From: Tenodera sinensis
Taxonomy: Eukaryota; Arthropoda; Insecta; Mantodea; Mantidae
Length of the DNA stretch: 64,000 bases
NCBI GenBank assembly: GCA_030765045.1
Contig: CM060963.1
Span: 97,087,176-97,151,175 of the forward strand
Reading direction: 5' to 3'
Shown here: piece after piece, positions 1 through 10,075 of the stretch
How positions within the stretch are numbered: position 1 is the first letter of the stretch
How the letters are laid out: every line of letters begins with the position of its first letter
Program-made: the position numbers and the translations under genes
Notes under the pieces: generated by a model
Told to the model about the DNA's origin: nothing
The model's input: only the letters and a program-made list of their open reading frames with translations
The model's database searches: none

Positions 1-562
1 TAAATTTGTGTGCAAGTCAAAATTTACCTGCCGTAAATTGTTCGCTGGCAGGATTTTTTCTATGTTTGGGTCCAGCTGCATTTGTAGGCAATTCCTTTTA
101 CAAAAATTGTGAAATCAAAAAACAGGTCTCGGATAACTGACGAGAATCTGTTTAAATTTTATTTACTCGTGTATTACAACTAAGCTTAATAGGTGAGCTA
201 GCAAAAGAATGAAGTTGTGCATATTTTGTCTGTAGAGCAGACAGACAGAACCGGTTCCCCACATTGTGCCATCACATGCACAACGTACATAACCTGATTC
301 GTCTTTAATGTAACTGGGCTACTAAGCCTAATTATAACCATTTTAGAAACTTAGCAGGCCGTACAAATGATTGTCATGAGGTTTCACTGAAATAACAGTG
401 AGCATTTTGCATCTCTTTGAATTCAAAATCACTGTTCATATTTCCATGTTTGTAGTATTGGATTTTAGTGAACATTCTGGCATAGATATTTATTTAAAAT
501 GACAGTGTGTTAGTTGATCCACTCAGATATGGTACACTTGAAAGATTGATAGGTTTAGTTGT
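1..562. other. Intron sequence, nothing recognised
   Basis: AT-rich sequence upstream of the first visible Atg2 exon. I see no exon-like frame with splice borders and no repeat shared with the rest of the window. It is probably intron, because the first exon found starts in mid-codon. Confidence 0.4.
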
Positions 563-800
563 ATTATTATTTATTTATGCCAACAAACTTACTGTTGGTG
601 TTTTTAAACACACAAGCCGTGTGTGGGCAAAGTTTACCAGGAGAAATACGAACTGGCTGAAGAATTTAATGCCATTCTGGCAGTTTGTCACAATAGCTCA
701 GTGGTTAGAGTGTCTGCCCGGCAAGCGGAAGGTCTGTGGTTCAAATCCCAGTTGTGGCATTGAATTTTTAAGTTCCAGTTCTACCTCTTAGTTGTATTAT
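563..800. repeat. SINE-A inverted pair (tRNA-derived)
   Basis: A tail segment in reverse orientation (563-632, starting with an ATTTATTT run and the words for GCCAACAAACTTACTG) is followed by a forward tRNA-like head. The head shows an A-box-like TAGCTCAGTGG at 694-704 and a B box GGTTCAAATCC at 738-748. The same head and tail recur many times in the window, which defines the family called SINE-A here. It is not a tRNA gene, because no acceptor stem closes around the boxes. Confidence 0.8.
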
Positions 801-1718
801 TTTGCCAATATATAGTTATTTCAATTTCTCAAATGGGCCCATTTACATAATATTGTTCCAGAATGAAAGTGAATCCAAAGGAAATACAGAAGAATAGGAG
901 AGTATCAGATGTAGCTAAGAAGCTGAGAAATCAAATTGATTGTTGACATTCAGGATCCATACCTTCATGGGGTTTATGCCACACCCTCACATGCCCATCA
1001 GCTTAATGTAACTGGATCTGAGATTCATTAGACCATACTTCATGTCATCACTGTTTCATGATCCAGTGACTTAAGTTCGCAGGCATATGATAGTTGATGA
1101 GCACTGTCAGCAAACAGACACTTGCTGGTCATCAGTTGTTGAAGCTTATGCAGTGCATTTGCCTGCTTACAGACATGGTACAAATGGGTTCCTGATGCCC
1201 CACATTCAAATGAGTGGTGGTCTGATTCACAGTAGCCCTTTAAGTGTACCATTGCGGCTCTGCTAAGACCATATGGCCATGTGGTCAACCTGTGTGACAG
1301 TATATGTGTGCAGAAACACTGTCTTTGCAGTATTGAAAATCCATCCTATACACTGTTGACCTCAGAAACCCAAATTTGTGTGTAATCTCTACAACACTGA
1401 GTATCATCCAGTGTTCAGAGCTGGTTAACTTGTGATATGCTGCCATGTACACTACACAGCTGTCTGTAACAGACTTCTCAGGTGTCGTGTCTACACTTAC
1501 ACCATACACTGCATCAAGCTGCAACAGTCAGGAATTATATGGGCTGCACATGTTCAAATGGGACAGCTGTTTCCATGATTTTTGACTGCTCACTTTAATT
1601 TGCAAACTTAATTTAGTTTTTAATTACTTGAATGTGTTTCAACAGATGAAGGTGGAAGAAACATGTTCAGGTATTTAAAAACTAAATAAAATGTAAAAAT
1701 TATTTCAGACTTTGAGAG
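801..1718. other. Intron sequence, no recognised element
   Basis: Two short minus-strand frames (1040-1288 and 1285-1524) abut here and read like a decayed coding repeat, but I cannot assign them to any family. No other copy is seen in the window. Confidence 0.3.
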
Positions 1719-2270
1719 GTAGAACTGGAACTTAGAAATTCAATGCCACAACTGGGATTTGAACCACAGACCTTCCGCTTACCGGTCGGCTGCTCTAACC
1801 ACTGAGCTATTGTGACAAACTGCCAGAATGGCATTAAATTCTCAAACCAGTTCGTATTTCTCCTGGTAAACCACAAAGGCAGTCTCACATCAGAAACAAA
1901 TTACCCCAATGGTGACTTACTATTGTAAGCACTTTATATCCCAGGATTAAATAACCTTCAGATGGTAATTATTATTTATTTATGCCAACAAACTTACTGT
2001 TGGTGTTTTTAAACACACAAGCCGTGTGTGGGCAAAGTTTGAGAGGTAGAACTGGAACTTAAAAATTCAATGCCACAACTGGGATTTGAACCACAGACCT
2101 TCTGCTTACTGGGCGGCTGCTCTAACCACTGAGCTATTGTGACAAACTGCCAGAATGGCAGTTGTGGCATTGCATTTTTAAGTTCCAGTTCTATCTCTCA
2201 AACTTTGCCCACACCTGGCTTGTGTGTTTAAAAACACCAACAGTAAGTTTGTTGGCATAAATAAATATTT
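1719..2270. repeat. SINE-A cluster, two minus copies and one plus fragment
   Basis: A minus copy (1719 to about 1967) carries the reversed B and A boxes and a longer middle segment. A second minus copy (about 1968-2158) ends where a plus, 5'-truncated copy begins (2159-2270). The last two form an inverted pair able to fold back. The reversed B box reads GGATTTGAACC in each head. Confidence 0.8.
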
Positions 2271-2586
2271 CAGACCTTTACTTTGCTGTGAATATTTCCA
2301 AAATAATGTTTTCCCAATTGTAATTTTGTTACTGCCTGACACATCCTTCAGTATCTGTGAAATAGGATCAGTTTGCCTTGGCCATTTATTTCGCTATTCA
2401 GTGAGTAATAATGTTTTAGTACACTGATTTTCTGCATAGTTGTAGTTTAGCAAACTTCATTTGTTTTTCAAACTGATGTCTGTTAAAATGTAAATGGGAC
2501 TTTAGACATTAAATTACAACATGCATAATATATTGAATTGTTAGTGTGGTATGTAAGATTTATACAGATTTATGACTTATTGACAG

Positions 2587-2741
2587 CAATGTGGCACCAC
2601 GATCTCGCTGTGTGGAGAAACCTATGGACCGTTCAGATTTCCATAGAGTAGAACAGGAACTTCAACAACAATTGCACCCTCTTTCTGTTTTGCGCACAAA
2701 GGGTCTCCAGTATGCACAGGGATGGTCTACTGCATCTTTAG
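2587..2741 (+). CDS. Atg2: Atg2 exon a (first visible exon)
   Basis: First of nine exons that read as one protein. The acceptor is TTATTGACAG before 2587 and the donor is GTAAGC after 2741. The exon is 155 bp: one base finishes a codon, 51 codons follow, and one base is left over. The translation begins NVAPRSRC and ends GWSTASL. Atg2 is a very large rod-shaped protein that moves lipids from the endoplasmic reticulum to the growing autophagosome membrane and works with Atg9 and the WIPI/Atg18 proteins. This exon alone would not identify the gene; the assignment rests on the later exons, which it joins in phase. Earlier exons, the start codon and the N-terminal chorein domain must lie upstream of the window. 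Confidence 0.72.
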
Positions 2742-2872
2742 GTAAGCAAACTCATCTTAGGTAAGTGCACACTCTGTATCAACAGGCTGTAAAACAAACA
2801 TCATTTCCACTTCAGTTAAGTTGTACCAAGAAGTAACTAAGTATAACTTTATTCCAACCCTTTTCTGCCCTT

Positions 2873-3200
2873 CTTTTTACTTTCTTTTCCATCTCTTTGG
2901 AAGAGAAGTATTGCTTTCCTCCCAAAAATTCACTATTGAGATTTTACTGGAAGTGCACATTTTGAGGCCCACTGAATCCTAAAAAGAATTTTGAGAAAAT
3001 ATTCAAAATAAGTGTGTTATTCTTTTTGTCAGAATGAATGCATAACTTAAACAGAAAACTTGAATAAATACCAAATTTGTTATTTAAGAAATATATAATT
3101 TAAAGATGCAACACTAAAGATCTGAAATGAATTGTTACGGCCCCAAACAACCGATACTTACTGTGGGGAGAAATGTATGCTCATTGAACTTTAAAATTCT
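2873..3200 (+). repeat. Repeat R, 5' part
   Basis: Diverged copy of the 5' part of the roughly 850-bp repeat R whose fullest copy is at 13110-13980. Shared words include the CCCAAAAATTC block, the TTTTGAGGCCC block and the ACCAAATTTG block in the same order. The family is not classified; no coding frame is kept. Confidence 0.6.
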
Positions 3201-3322
3201 AATTAATTTTTTTTATTGCACTAACAATTTTGAAATTGGTGTGTCTTGAATGTGAGATTCCCTTGTAGAATACTGGGAAAAGTTGAATCAAATGAAGAAC
3301 TTAAGGCTATGCTGGCATGTTG

Positions 3323-3425
3323 CTATGGTAGCTCAGTGGTTAAGAGCAGCTGCATGTAGAGTGAAGGCCCATGGTTCGAATCCCAACTATGACATTGAAT
3401 TTTTAATTTCTGATTCTACCTTATA
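3323..3425 (+). repeat. SINE-A copy, tRNA-like head only
   Basis: TAGCTCAGTGGTTAAGAG followed by GGTTCGAATCCC and the family word TTGAATTTTTAA. It is diverged from the other SINE-A copies and ends before the tail. Confidence 0.65.
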
Positions 3426-3433
3426 AATTTTAT

Positions 3434-4662
3434 GGTTTCCAGTATGGGCCGCATGTTGTTGACTTTTTAAGAAATTAAAAATTATGCCAACGTTTCACCA
3501 CAAAACTATGTTCGGCTTCTTCAATTGGCGACTGCAAAGAAATCCATCCAATTAGTCACTACCTACTCTGATTGGCTTCGTTCCGTCCCACTAGTAATTC
3601 TATTGGTTTCTTCTCCTCCAATAGGATGTTGACCTGCTAGTAGGGTCTTCTATATCGTGATGAGTGGTTTGCCTGTATCATGGTTCAGACTGATCTTTTC
3701 TTTAAATATCTATATACTTTTTCTCACTATTTGTAGAGAGAAATTGTCACTAAACTAAACCCCGGTGCGACAGCCCACGAGGGGCCAAGGCCTACCGCCC
3801 AGCTGCTGCGTCCCCCACCTCTGCCCACTACAGGCATCATTGGTGAGGTGCAGTGCTGGAGGGTGGGACGTGGTCAGCACCCCGAGCCCTCCCGGCCAGT
3901 TATGCGGTCTTCTAGACCTGGGGCCGCTACTTCTCCATCAAGTAGCTCCTCAATTGGTCCCCCGGGACCTAACGAGGCTGAGTGCACCCCGTGCCAGACC
4001 TCCCAGAGGGGATAAAATGAGAAATTGTCACAGATTGCTAAAATTTTTAAATTGTCAAAGTCAGTGTTGTGGCTGGTGTTTTCTGCATGTTCTGTGATGG
4101 CAGATTTTTCTGGTTGAGAGAGTTTCATGTATCTGAGTGTTCCTTCTTTCTTGTATTGATAAAAGGAAAATACTTTCTTGTATTGATAAAAGGAAAATAC
4201 ATGAAACTCTCAACCAGAAAGATCTGCCATCGCAGAACATGCAGGAAACACCGGTCTCCACATTAACTTTGGCAATTTAAAAATTTTAGTAATCTGTGAC
4301 AATTTCTCTCAACGAATAATGAGAGAAAGCATACAAATATTTAAAGAAAAGAGCAGTCTGAACCGTGACACAGGCAAACCACTCCACATGATATGGACGA
4401 CCCTATTAACAGGTCAACATCCTATTGAAGGAGAAGGAACCAATAGAATTACGAGTGGGGTGGAACAGTGAGGCCAGTCAAAGTAGGCCATGACTAATTT
4501 GATGGATTTTTTTGCAGTCGCCCATTGAAGAAACCAAACCTAGTTTTGCAGCGAAATGTTGGCATAATTTTTAATTTCTTAAAAAGCCAACAAGACGAGG
4601 CCCATGCCGGCAACCACGGGATCCACGGGAACTACAGGATATATTACAGAGGCCATGGAAGT
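3434..4662. mobile_element. Long palindromic (foldback) element
   Basis: Left arm sequence from about 3440 to 3740 and 4032 to 4128 returns as its reverse complement from about 4188 to 4607, around a short centre with a direct doubling of TTGTATTGATAAAAGG. The left arm is interrupted by a SINE-B insertion (3751-4018). Near-matching direct repeats flank it (3417-3433 and 4663-4680, about 17 bp), probably the target duplication. The arms carry a degenerate relative of the hammerhead motif found elsewhere in the window (GAAGAAGCC ... GAAACGTT on the minus strand near 3486-3523). No transposase frame is present. Confidence 0.7.
3751..4018 (-). repeat. SINE-B copy, 5'-truncated
   Basis: Reverse complement of the body of SINE-B (full copy at 23759-24116), without its tRNA-like head. 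It is flanked by a perfect 13-bp target duplication, GAGAAATTGTCAC, at 3738-3750 and 4019-4031. The GC-rich body stands out from its AT-rich surroundings. It inserted into the left arm of the palindromic element after that element was in place. Confidence 0.88.
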
Positions 4663-5038
4663 CTACCTTATAAAGTTTATCTACATGCAGTGGGTAAGTG
4701 TTAGAACAATCAGTTCTCACTGATTGTGCTGATATGTGGAAAATATCAACTTGTCTGCATGGTATGCCATACCACCCACACCAATTAATGTTTAAGGTGT
4801 GCTCTTTGAACGTATATTGCAAGACTGCTTTGTTAATTAACTTTTGGTGTATATTAATCTGCCCTTCATTATTTTTGTTTCAATAGTCCAATAGAATCCT
4901 TCTAAAATGATAATGGATATAGAAAAGTAACTTTCATAACAGTGTATAGGTTCTTTGTTTTGATTATAATACTACCATTGCTTTATTATTTCCCTCGTAA
5001 GTATAAGACTTTAAAAAATGTAATTTCTTTTTTGTAAG

Positions 5039-5192
5039 ATGACAGTGACGGTGAGGAATTTCTTCCAATGCACACAAATATGAATGAAAGTGTACTTTCG
5101 GATACTACAAGTATGGAAGGTTCAGTATCATCTGTTAGCAGCAGCAGTAGCAATGGCAATAAAGTAAGCTTGGCAACCACTTTGTCCAACAG
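5039..5192 (+). CDS. Atg2: Atg2 exon b
   Basis: Acceptor TTTTTTGTAAG before 5039; donor GTAAAT after 5192. The 154 bp continue the reading phase of exon a. The translation, DDSDGEEFLPMH through a serine-rich run to LATTLSN, looks like a disordered linker of the kind found in the middle of Atg2 proteins. It has low sequence complexity and no fold is evident. The exon is supported mainly by phase and splice sites, so a shifted border cannot be excluded. Confidence 0.65.
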
Positions 5193-5502
5193 GTAAATAA
5201 ACTCGTGTTTAATTTTCTTTCTAATGTTACACATAATGTACTTTAGTTTGTGGTTCATTAGTGCCTGTGAAACAAAACAATTGTTGGGATCTGTGAAATG
5301 TAATTATAAAATTGTCTTCCAAAAGAATAAAAGAAAAAATTTTCTATAAATGGAGCTAGAGAAGAGTTACTTCTGTGCTTGCATATATTACATAAACTTA
5401 GTTGTAATATTATATATATCATTCAGTAGTCCAATGGGGTGATGGTTAAATTTTTGTGCATTAGATATACCAGCAAGCCAGTGGCATTTATTTGCTTAAA
5501 TG

Positions 5503-5567
5503 TTACAGCCTTGCGTCACTAGACTTACTGGTATGCAAAAGAACTGCTGTGGGACAAAGTTTTAGCT
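5503..5567 (+). repeat. SINE-C 3' fragment
   Basis: The words TTACTGGTATGCAAAAGAACT and GCTGTGGGACAAA match the 3' end of SINE-C at 63829-64000. The tRNA-like head is missing. Confidence 0.55.
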
Positions 5568-5594
5568 AGTTGCTAACATTGTTAAAGAATGATT

Positions 5595-5905
5595 TTGTAG
5601 ATGTATTTGAGTTGACTTACAGGCACTTAGTTTCACTTAACTTTTTATCTGAATGCATTTCAAATAATGTCTTCATTATCAATGCTTTCTCAACTGACGT
5701 TTGAAGAGAAAGAATCTGTTGTGGTTGTGATTATACTACTATCTGGATTGCTGGATGTAAATTCCAGATAGCTGCACAATCACAGCTGCAACAGATTCTT
5801 CCTCTTCAAATGCCAGTCATGAAACCGTTGAAATGCATTTGGATAAACAGTAAGTTAAGTGAAATTAAAGGTGTCTGTAGATTGACTCAAATACTTCTAA
5901 AAAAA
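5595..5905. repeat. Palindromic element, about 310 bp
   Basis: The sequence from 5595 returns as an imperfect reverse complement up to 5905: TGTATTTGAGTTGACTTACAG at the left pairs with CTGTAGATTGACTCAAATAC at the right, and AAGAATCTGTTG pairs with CAACAGATTCTT nearer the centre. There is no coding potential. It is probably a miniature or foldback element; no hammerhead core is visible. Confidence 0.6.
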
Positions 5906-6096
5906 TCGTTGGAAAAGTTTCACTGTTTATATCACTTTGTATATGTTAAATGGAATTATTAAAGAAACTTAAAAATGATTTAACATAAGGATGAAAACTT
6001 GAAATAGTTCAAAGTGAAGCAACATAACTTTTTAAGCAACATATGAATTAATTTAACACTTAGCTTGCACCATTAGCTCATTAACTATAACATTAT

Positions 6097-6190
6097 ATTA
6101 TTTATTTCTGCCAACAAACTTACTGTTGGTGTTTTTAAACACACAAGCCGTGTGTGGGCATTGCATTTTTAAGTTCCAGTTCTACCTCTT
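6097..6190. repeat. SINE-A chimeric fragment
   Basis: A reversed SINE-A tail (from about 6097) runs directly into a forward piece of the SINE-A body (GCATTTTTAAGTTCCAG). The same head-less junction style is seen at 563-800 and 2159. Confidence 0.65.
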
Positions 6191-6290
6191 ATAACACAAT
6201 ATGTTTTATAGATATGTTGTATACTTATCAGCTGTGTTAAGTAGATTTTCCAGGTTTGTGGGCCGTGGTCGAGTTGGATTACCTTCCTCC

Positions 6291-6325
6291 GACGTTTCGC
6301 TGGAAACTGCGTCCAGCATCTTCAG
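6291..6325 (-). ncRNA. Hammerhead-ribozyme-like core
   Basis: Read on the minus strand: CUGAAGA, then stem II GCUGG/CCAGC, then GAAAC directly followed by GUC. These are the conserved core elements (CUGANGA, GAAA, a UH cleavage site) with stem III cut to its two closing pairs. It is identical in core to the plus-strand copy at 6527-6561. Folding and activity are not tested. Confidence 0.65.
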
Positions 6326-6526
6326 GGTCAACCTCTGCACTAAATTAAAGCTCACTACAAACTTTCATATTCATCTATGTTTGAGATCGATTATCTCATG
6401 TTGGTATTTATGAGAACGAGCGATCGTGAAAATTTGTTACCATGGACACTAATAACAAACATAGATGAATATGAAAGTTTGTAGTGAACTTTAATTTAGT
6501 GCAGCCGCTAATAACAGAGGTTGACC

Positions 6527-6561
6527 CTGAAGATGCTGGACGCAGTTTCCAGCGAAACGTC
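6527..6561 (+). ncRNA. Hammerhead-ribozyme-like core
   Basis: CUGAAGA at 6527-6533, stem II GCUGG (6535-6539) with CCAGC (6549-6553), GAAAC at 6554-6558 and GUC at 6559-6561. Stem I is also plausible: CC next to the core pairs with GG after GUC, and GGUU further out pairs with AACC, leaving an internal loop. The near absence of stem III matches small variants reported with Penelope-like elements, which act as dimers. Confidence 0.7.
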
Positions 6562-6667
6562 GGAGGAAGGTAACCCAACTCGACCACGGCCCACAAACCC
6601 GGAAAATCTACTTAACATAGTTGATAATGCCGGCCGTGAAAGCCTCAGCACTTATATTATCAGCTGT

Positions 6668-7838
6668 TTTCAACTGCTGGAAGCCTTGTCTGCATCTCTA
6701 TTGTGCCACCATGATTACCATTTTTTTCGTTACAGTTACCCTTGCTAACATCTTCTCACATTATAAGTGATTAAGATACTAGACTTTTTTAAACTATTCA
6801 CGATTTTCTCATTCATGATGAATTTTCAAGCAGCGTGAATCTATTCATACATGGTCTCAAGTGTAAGACTGTCTCTCTATCCGTTCTGTTCTTGTGAAAC
6901 TATGTGTAAGGGAAGTCATCCATTCTAAGGGCTCATTAGATGATTCTTAAACGGCATCAAGGGATTGTAGAATCAGTGTTGATCCTCTTGGGATAGTGGT
7001 AAGATCTGTCTTTAGCAATTTCAGCTGGTTCTTAACAGTCATTGAAATGACCCCTAAAATTGCCCAAAACAAGTAGGATGACGCAAATGTTCCTCTCCGT
7101 CTAAGACGTCACCTTTAAGATCTATAAGATCTCGTTGCCAGGATATCTCCTATCCTGTGTTTGGTGTCCGGACTAGCTCTAGCAAGAGGTCCTAATCTGC
7201 AGGGTATGTGTGAGTTGTGGTAGGAATAGAACCAAACGAAGAATTAACCAACATTTAACTTTATTTGCAAAGTTCCAGATTTTTAGAGAACTGCCAACGA
7301 TATTTTAAATAGAATGTAAGTTTGTAACTTCAACTGCAACGTCATAATATTTGAACTTTGTCGCCCTCTAGCAACCGCCAAATTATGTATATGTGCTAGC
7401 TTACGTACAAATCCCAAATTGCATGTGCGTTCTCTCGACTCGATTCGACGAGTGTGTTATGCGTTGCATTTGTTTTGCGTGAGCAACACGAAGGAGGCGA
7501 TTTCCATTGGTCAACTTTAGAGCATGTCATGGTAAGATACGAATCAGCCCGCGGAATCACTCTGGCTTCGTACAAACAACAATTGTAACCTTATCACTCA
7601 TTTAAATTTGCCTAGGCTTCCATTCTTGAGACTTTAACATATTCAGCTTTATTACATTTTCCCTTTAACTAACGATTAGAATCTTCTTTTGTTTCTTTCT
7701 ATTATCAATTACATACAGTCACATTATAATTTCAGTTTCAAGGACCTTATGCTGGAGTAGCCTTCCAGGTTGGGCCCTGTTTCATGATGTTTACAATTTA
7801 TATACGAAAACAATTACAATTTACAATTTATTTATAAA
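6668..7838. other. Intron sequence, no recognised element
   Basis: Somewhat less AT-rich than its surroundings around 7090-7560. I find no long frame, no splice-bordered Atg2 segment and no copy elsewhere in the window. Confidence 0.3.
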
Positions 7839-8091
7839 AGATGGGAACTACCAAACATTCAAACAGTAATCCCTGAGTATCCTCGAAAAACGGCAGTTGC
7901 AACCATCAGGTTGATTCATCACTCTGTCCTCTATGTGATCTGCAAGAGGAAATGGACCGAGACCACCTTCAAATATGCCCGGCCATTTCTAGCACCCCAT
8001 CCATCAGTGAAAAATATTGGAGAGCAAGAGGACTAATGACTTCAGTGTCAAAAATCCAGCATTAGCTAACAACAACAACAACAATTTATAT
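7839..8091 (+). pseudogene. LINE-A 3' end fragment
   Basis: Matches the 3' end of LINE-A (32259-34250, opposite strand), including the words for NIQTVIPEYPR and LCPLCDLQEEMD in shifted frames. It ends with the family tail TTAGCTAACAACAACAACAA. It is 5'-truncated, as expected of a LINE insertion, and also lacks a segment in the middle of this region. Confidence 0.8.
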
Positions 8092-9224
8092 ACCAACAAT
8101 TTACAGAATAATAAGGAAAAAATGGCAAATGTTCTTAAACTCTATTTTCAATAAAACATTGAGGCATATTTTCTGTGTAAGCCCTCTGGAATAGCTTACT
8201 GTAAAGTTATAGAGGCAGCGGAAAGGCCCCCTAAAGTTACAAATAATTATTATAGTTGATATAATGTATTCAATTGACTACTACAATGGCTTGGGTAAGT
8301 TTCATATGGAAAAGACGAAGTCCGCGTATAATCTAGCAATTTATTTGCATAAAGTATTGTTTTGGACAAACATTTTTGTTTTGAAAGATAGCAGAAATAA
8401 CAATGCAGAGAACAAATATATAATTAGTAAAGCGGCATGAAAAATAGAGAGAAGATTGTGAACTAACAAATATACATAATCTGTGTTGGGAAAGTGTGAA
8501 CCTCGTAGCGTGTTGTAGAAAAGACGCCAAGCCATGAAATTGTATAATGTATGTGCTTATATATATCAGAACAATAAACTTTTAACGTGGAACTGGAAAT
8601 CAATAATTTTTAATGAAGTGCTAACCCTTACCGCACCCTGGATACGAAGGAAATAGAAAAGAGTTGTTCTCGCTCACCGCTGGTCTAGCTCTGCTGACGA
8701 AATTACCACGCCCCATACCAGACAGTAGACGGCAGTCCAGTTGAAAGACTTAATTAATTACAATTTATATATACATATATATATTTACACCTGTTTCAAA
8801 ATGGTGCACCAACATGTGGCTAGCGAGTAGAGTAACTTATTCGTTACAACATTTATTAATTTATAATCGAGATAGACAAACAAATGTAACATGTACATTC
8901 TGTAATGTGCTCCTTTTGAAGAATTGCCAACCACACTTTACAAAAGTTAGTATCTGGTGCAATATAAAGATTTGTTCTGGGGGATTTCCCTTATCCTGTG
9001 AAGACAAAGTTGGTTAAGTTCAAGCTTATGGATGTTAGGCTCATTTGAGCATATTTCATTCATTCATTCATTCATTCATTCATTCATTCATTCAGTCATT
9101 CGTTAATCCATCGTCTGGTATAATCTACCAGGTTAAAAGACATTCAACTTCAAGCAAGCAAACGAAATCGCACATTGTGTGTTGGTTCTGCTGGTGACCT
9201 GTGATTTGATAGATAATTTATAGA
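8092..9224. other. Intron sequence with an (ATTC)n microsatellite
   Basis: The only clear feature is a tetranucleotide run of ATTC at about 9055-9107. The remainder is AT-rich with no recognised repeat or exon. Confidence 0.5.
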
Positions 9225-9228
9225 ATAT

Positions 9229-9771
9229 TGTGACTTTTTTGGTGTGGGTGTAAAGTAAAGAAGACAGATGTAGTCGAGATAAAGACACACTTTTATTTCC
9301 GTAAACAGTAACTTGTACACTCGTTGCAACAGCAAGAAAGTCTTTTCCGATTCTCCAACAGCATGGCTTCGAACTCGTAACACAAAGAACTAACTCTTCT
9401 CCGTCGGCACAACTCTCCACATCGTATGTCCGTCTCCGTCGGCACGACTACTCAACCTTCACATACGTCTGACTGTTCTCCGTCGGCACTACTCAACGCT
9501 TCACGTACGTCTGACTCACTCTTCTCACACTTTACCGCTATTTATATCTCCCAGGCACTATTCTGGAAGCTTCAAGAACGTTCACTTATTGCGCTGGAGT
9601 ACAAAGTAGAAGATTCCAGTAGCCTCTATCCTTTTCTCTCTTTCGGCAAGCGCCCCAACAATGCGGCCATTCTCTGTCTCTTTCCTTCGGCTCCTTTGCG
9701 GTAGTGCCGACAATAATGCGATGGGTGACAATTGCGGCTGTCGGCAATTAGATGCGGCGGGCGCGGTGACA
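9229..9771 (-). repeat. LTR of element 1 (3' LTR)
   Basis: 543 bp, differing from the partner at 11343-11885 by one T/C change near 9364. On the minus strand it begins TGTCACCGCG. GC content is higher than in the surrounding intron. Confidence 0.93.
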
Positions 9772-9784
9772 CTGCTCCCTCCTC
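9772..9784 (-). promoter_or_regulatory. Polypurine tract of element 1
   Basis: GAGGAGGGAGCAG on the minus strand, directly before the 3' LTR, in the position where plus-strand DNA synthesis is primed. Confidence 0.75.
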
Positions 9785-10075
9785 AGAGCTGGTCGTCCCG
9801 ACCAGCACTATCACTGCGGCATCTCCCTTGCGCCCCGGTGGACTAACCCATCGAACCTCTTCTCCAGGAGGCACGATCCTAGGTATTGCTGTTGGATAGT
9901 GTCCCTTGGTCCGGGTAGGACGATGTATGCCATCCTGCTTCGAAATTCTGCAACAGTACCGCCGGTCTTGACGGTCCCTCGTCCAGTTGCCTTTCTTCCT
10001 GGTGTGTTGACGGGCCATCCTGCGCACTTGGAAACGGCTCATTGGGTACCGTGTCCGCCGACCTCTCTGGCGCAC

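Larger units (their letters stand above)
6236..6656. mobile_element. Palindromic element with a hammerhead core on each arm
   Basis: Arms of about 170 bp (from 6237 and back to about 6618) are reverse complements. The whole is flanked by the 11-bp direct repeat TTATCAGCTGT (6225-6235 and 6657-6667), which is read as a target duplication. Each arm contains a hammerhead-type core, so both strands carry one. There is no protein frame. The 11-bp duplication and ribozyme resemble non-autonomous relatives of Penelope-like retroelements more than a cut-and-paste transposon; that placement is inference. Confidence 0.75.

Noticed and set aside
694..748. Possible tRNA gene (A and B boxes)
   Set aside because: No acceptor stem or anticodon arm closes around the boxes, and the unit continues into a dispersed tail; it is a SINE head. 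The same holds for 23770-23823, 20530-20586 and 63838-63893.
9426..9704. Identical 92-codon frames in two places (also 11540-11818)
   Set aside because: They are the two LTRs of element 1 read on the wrong strand, not a duplicated gene.
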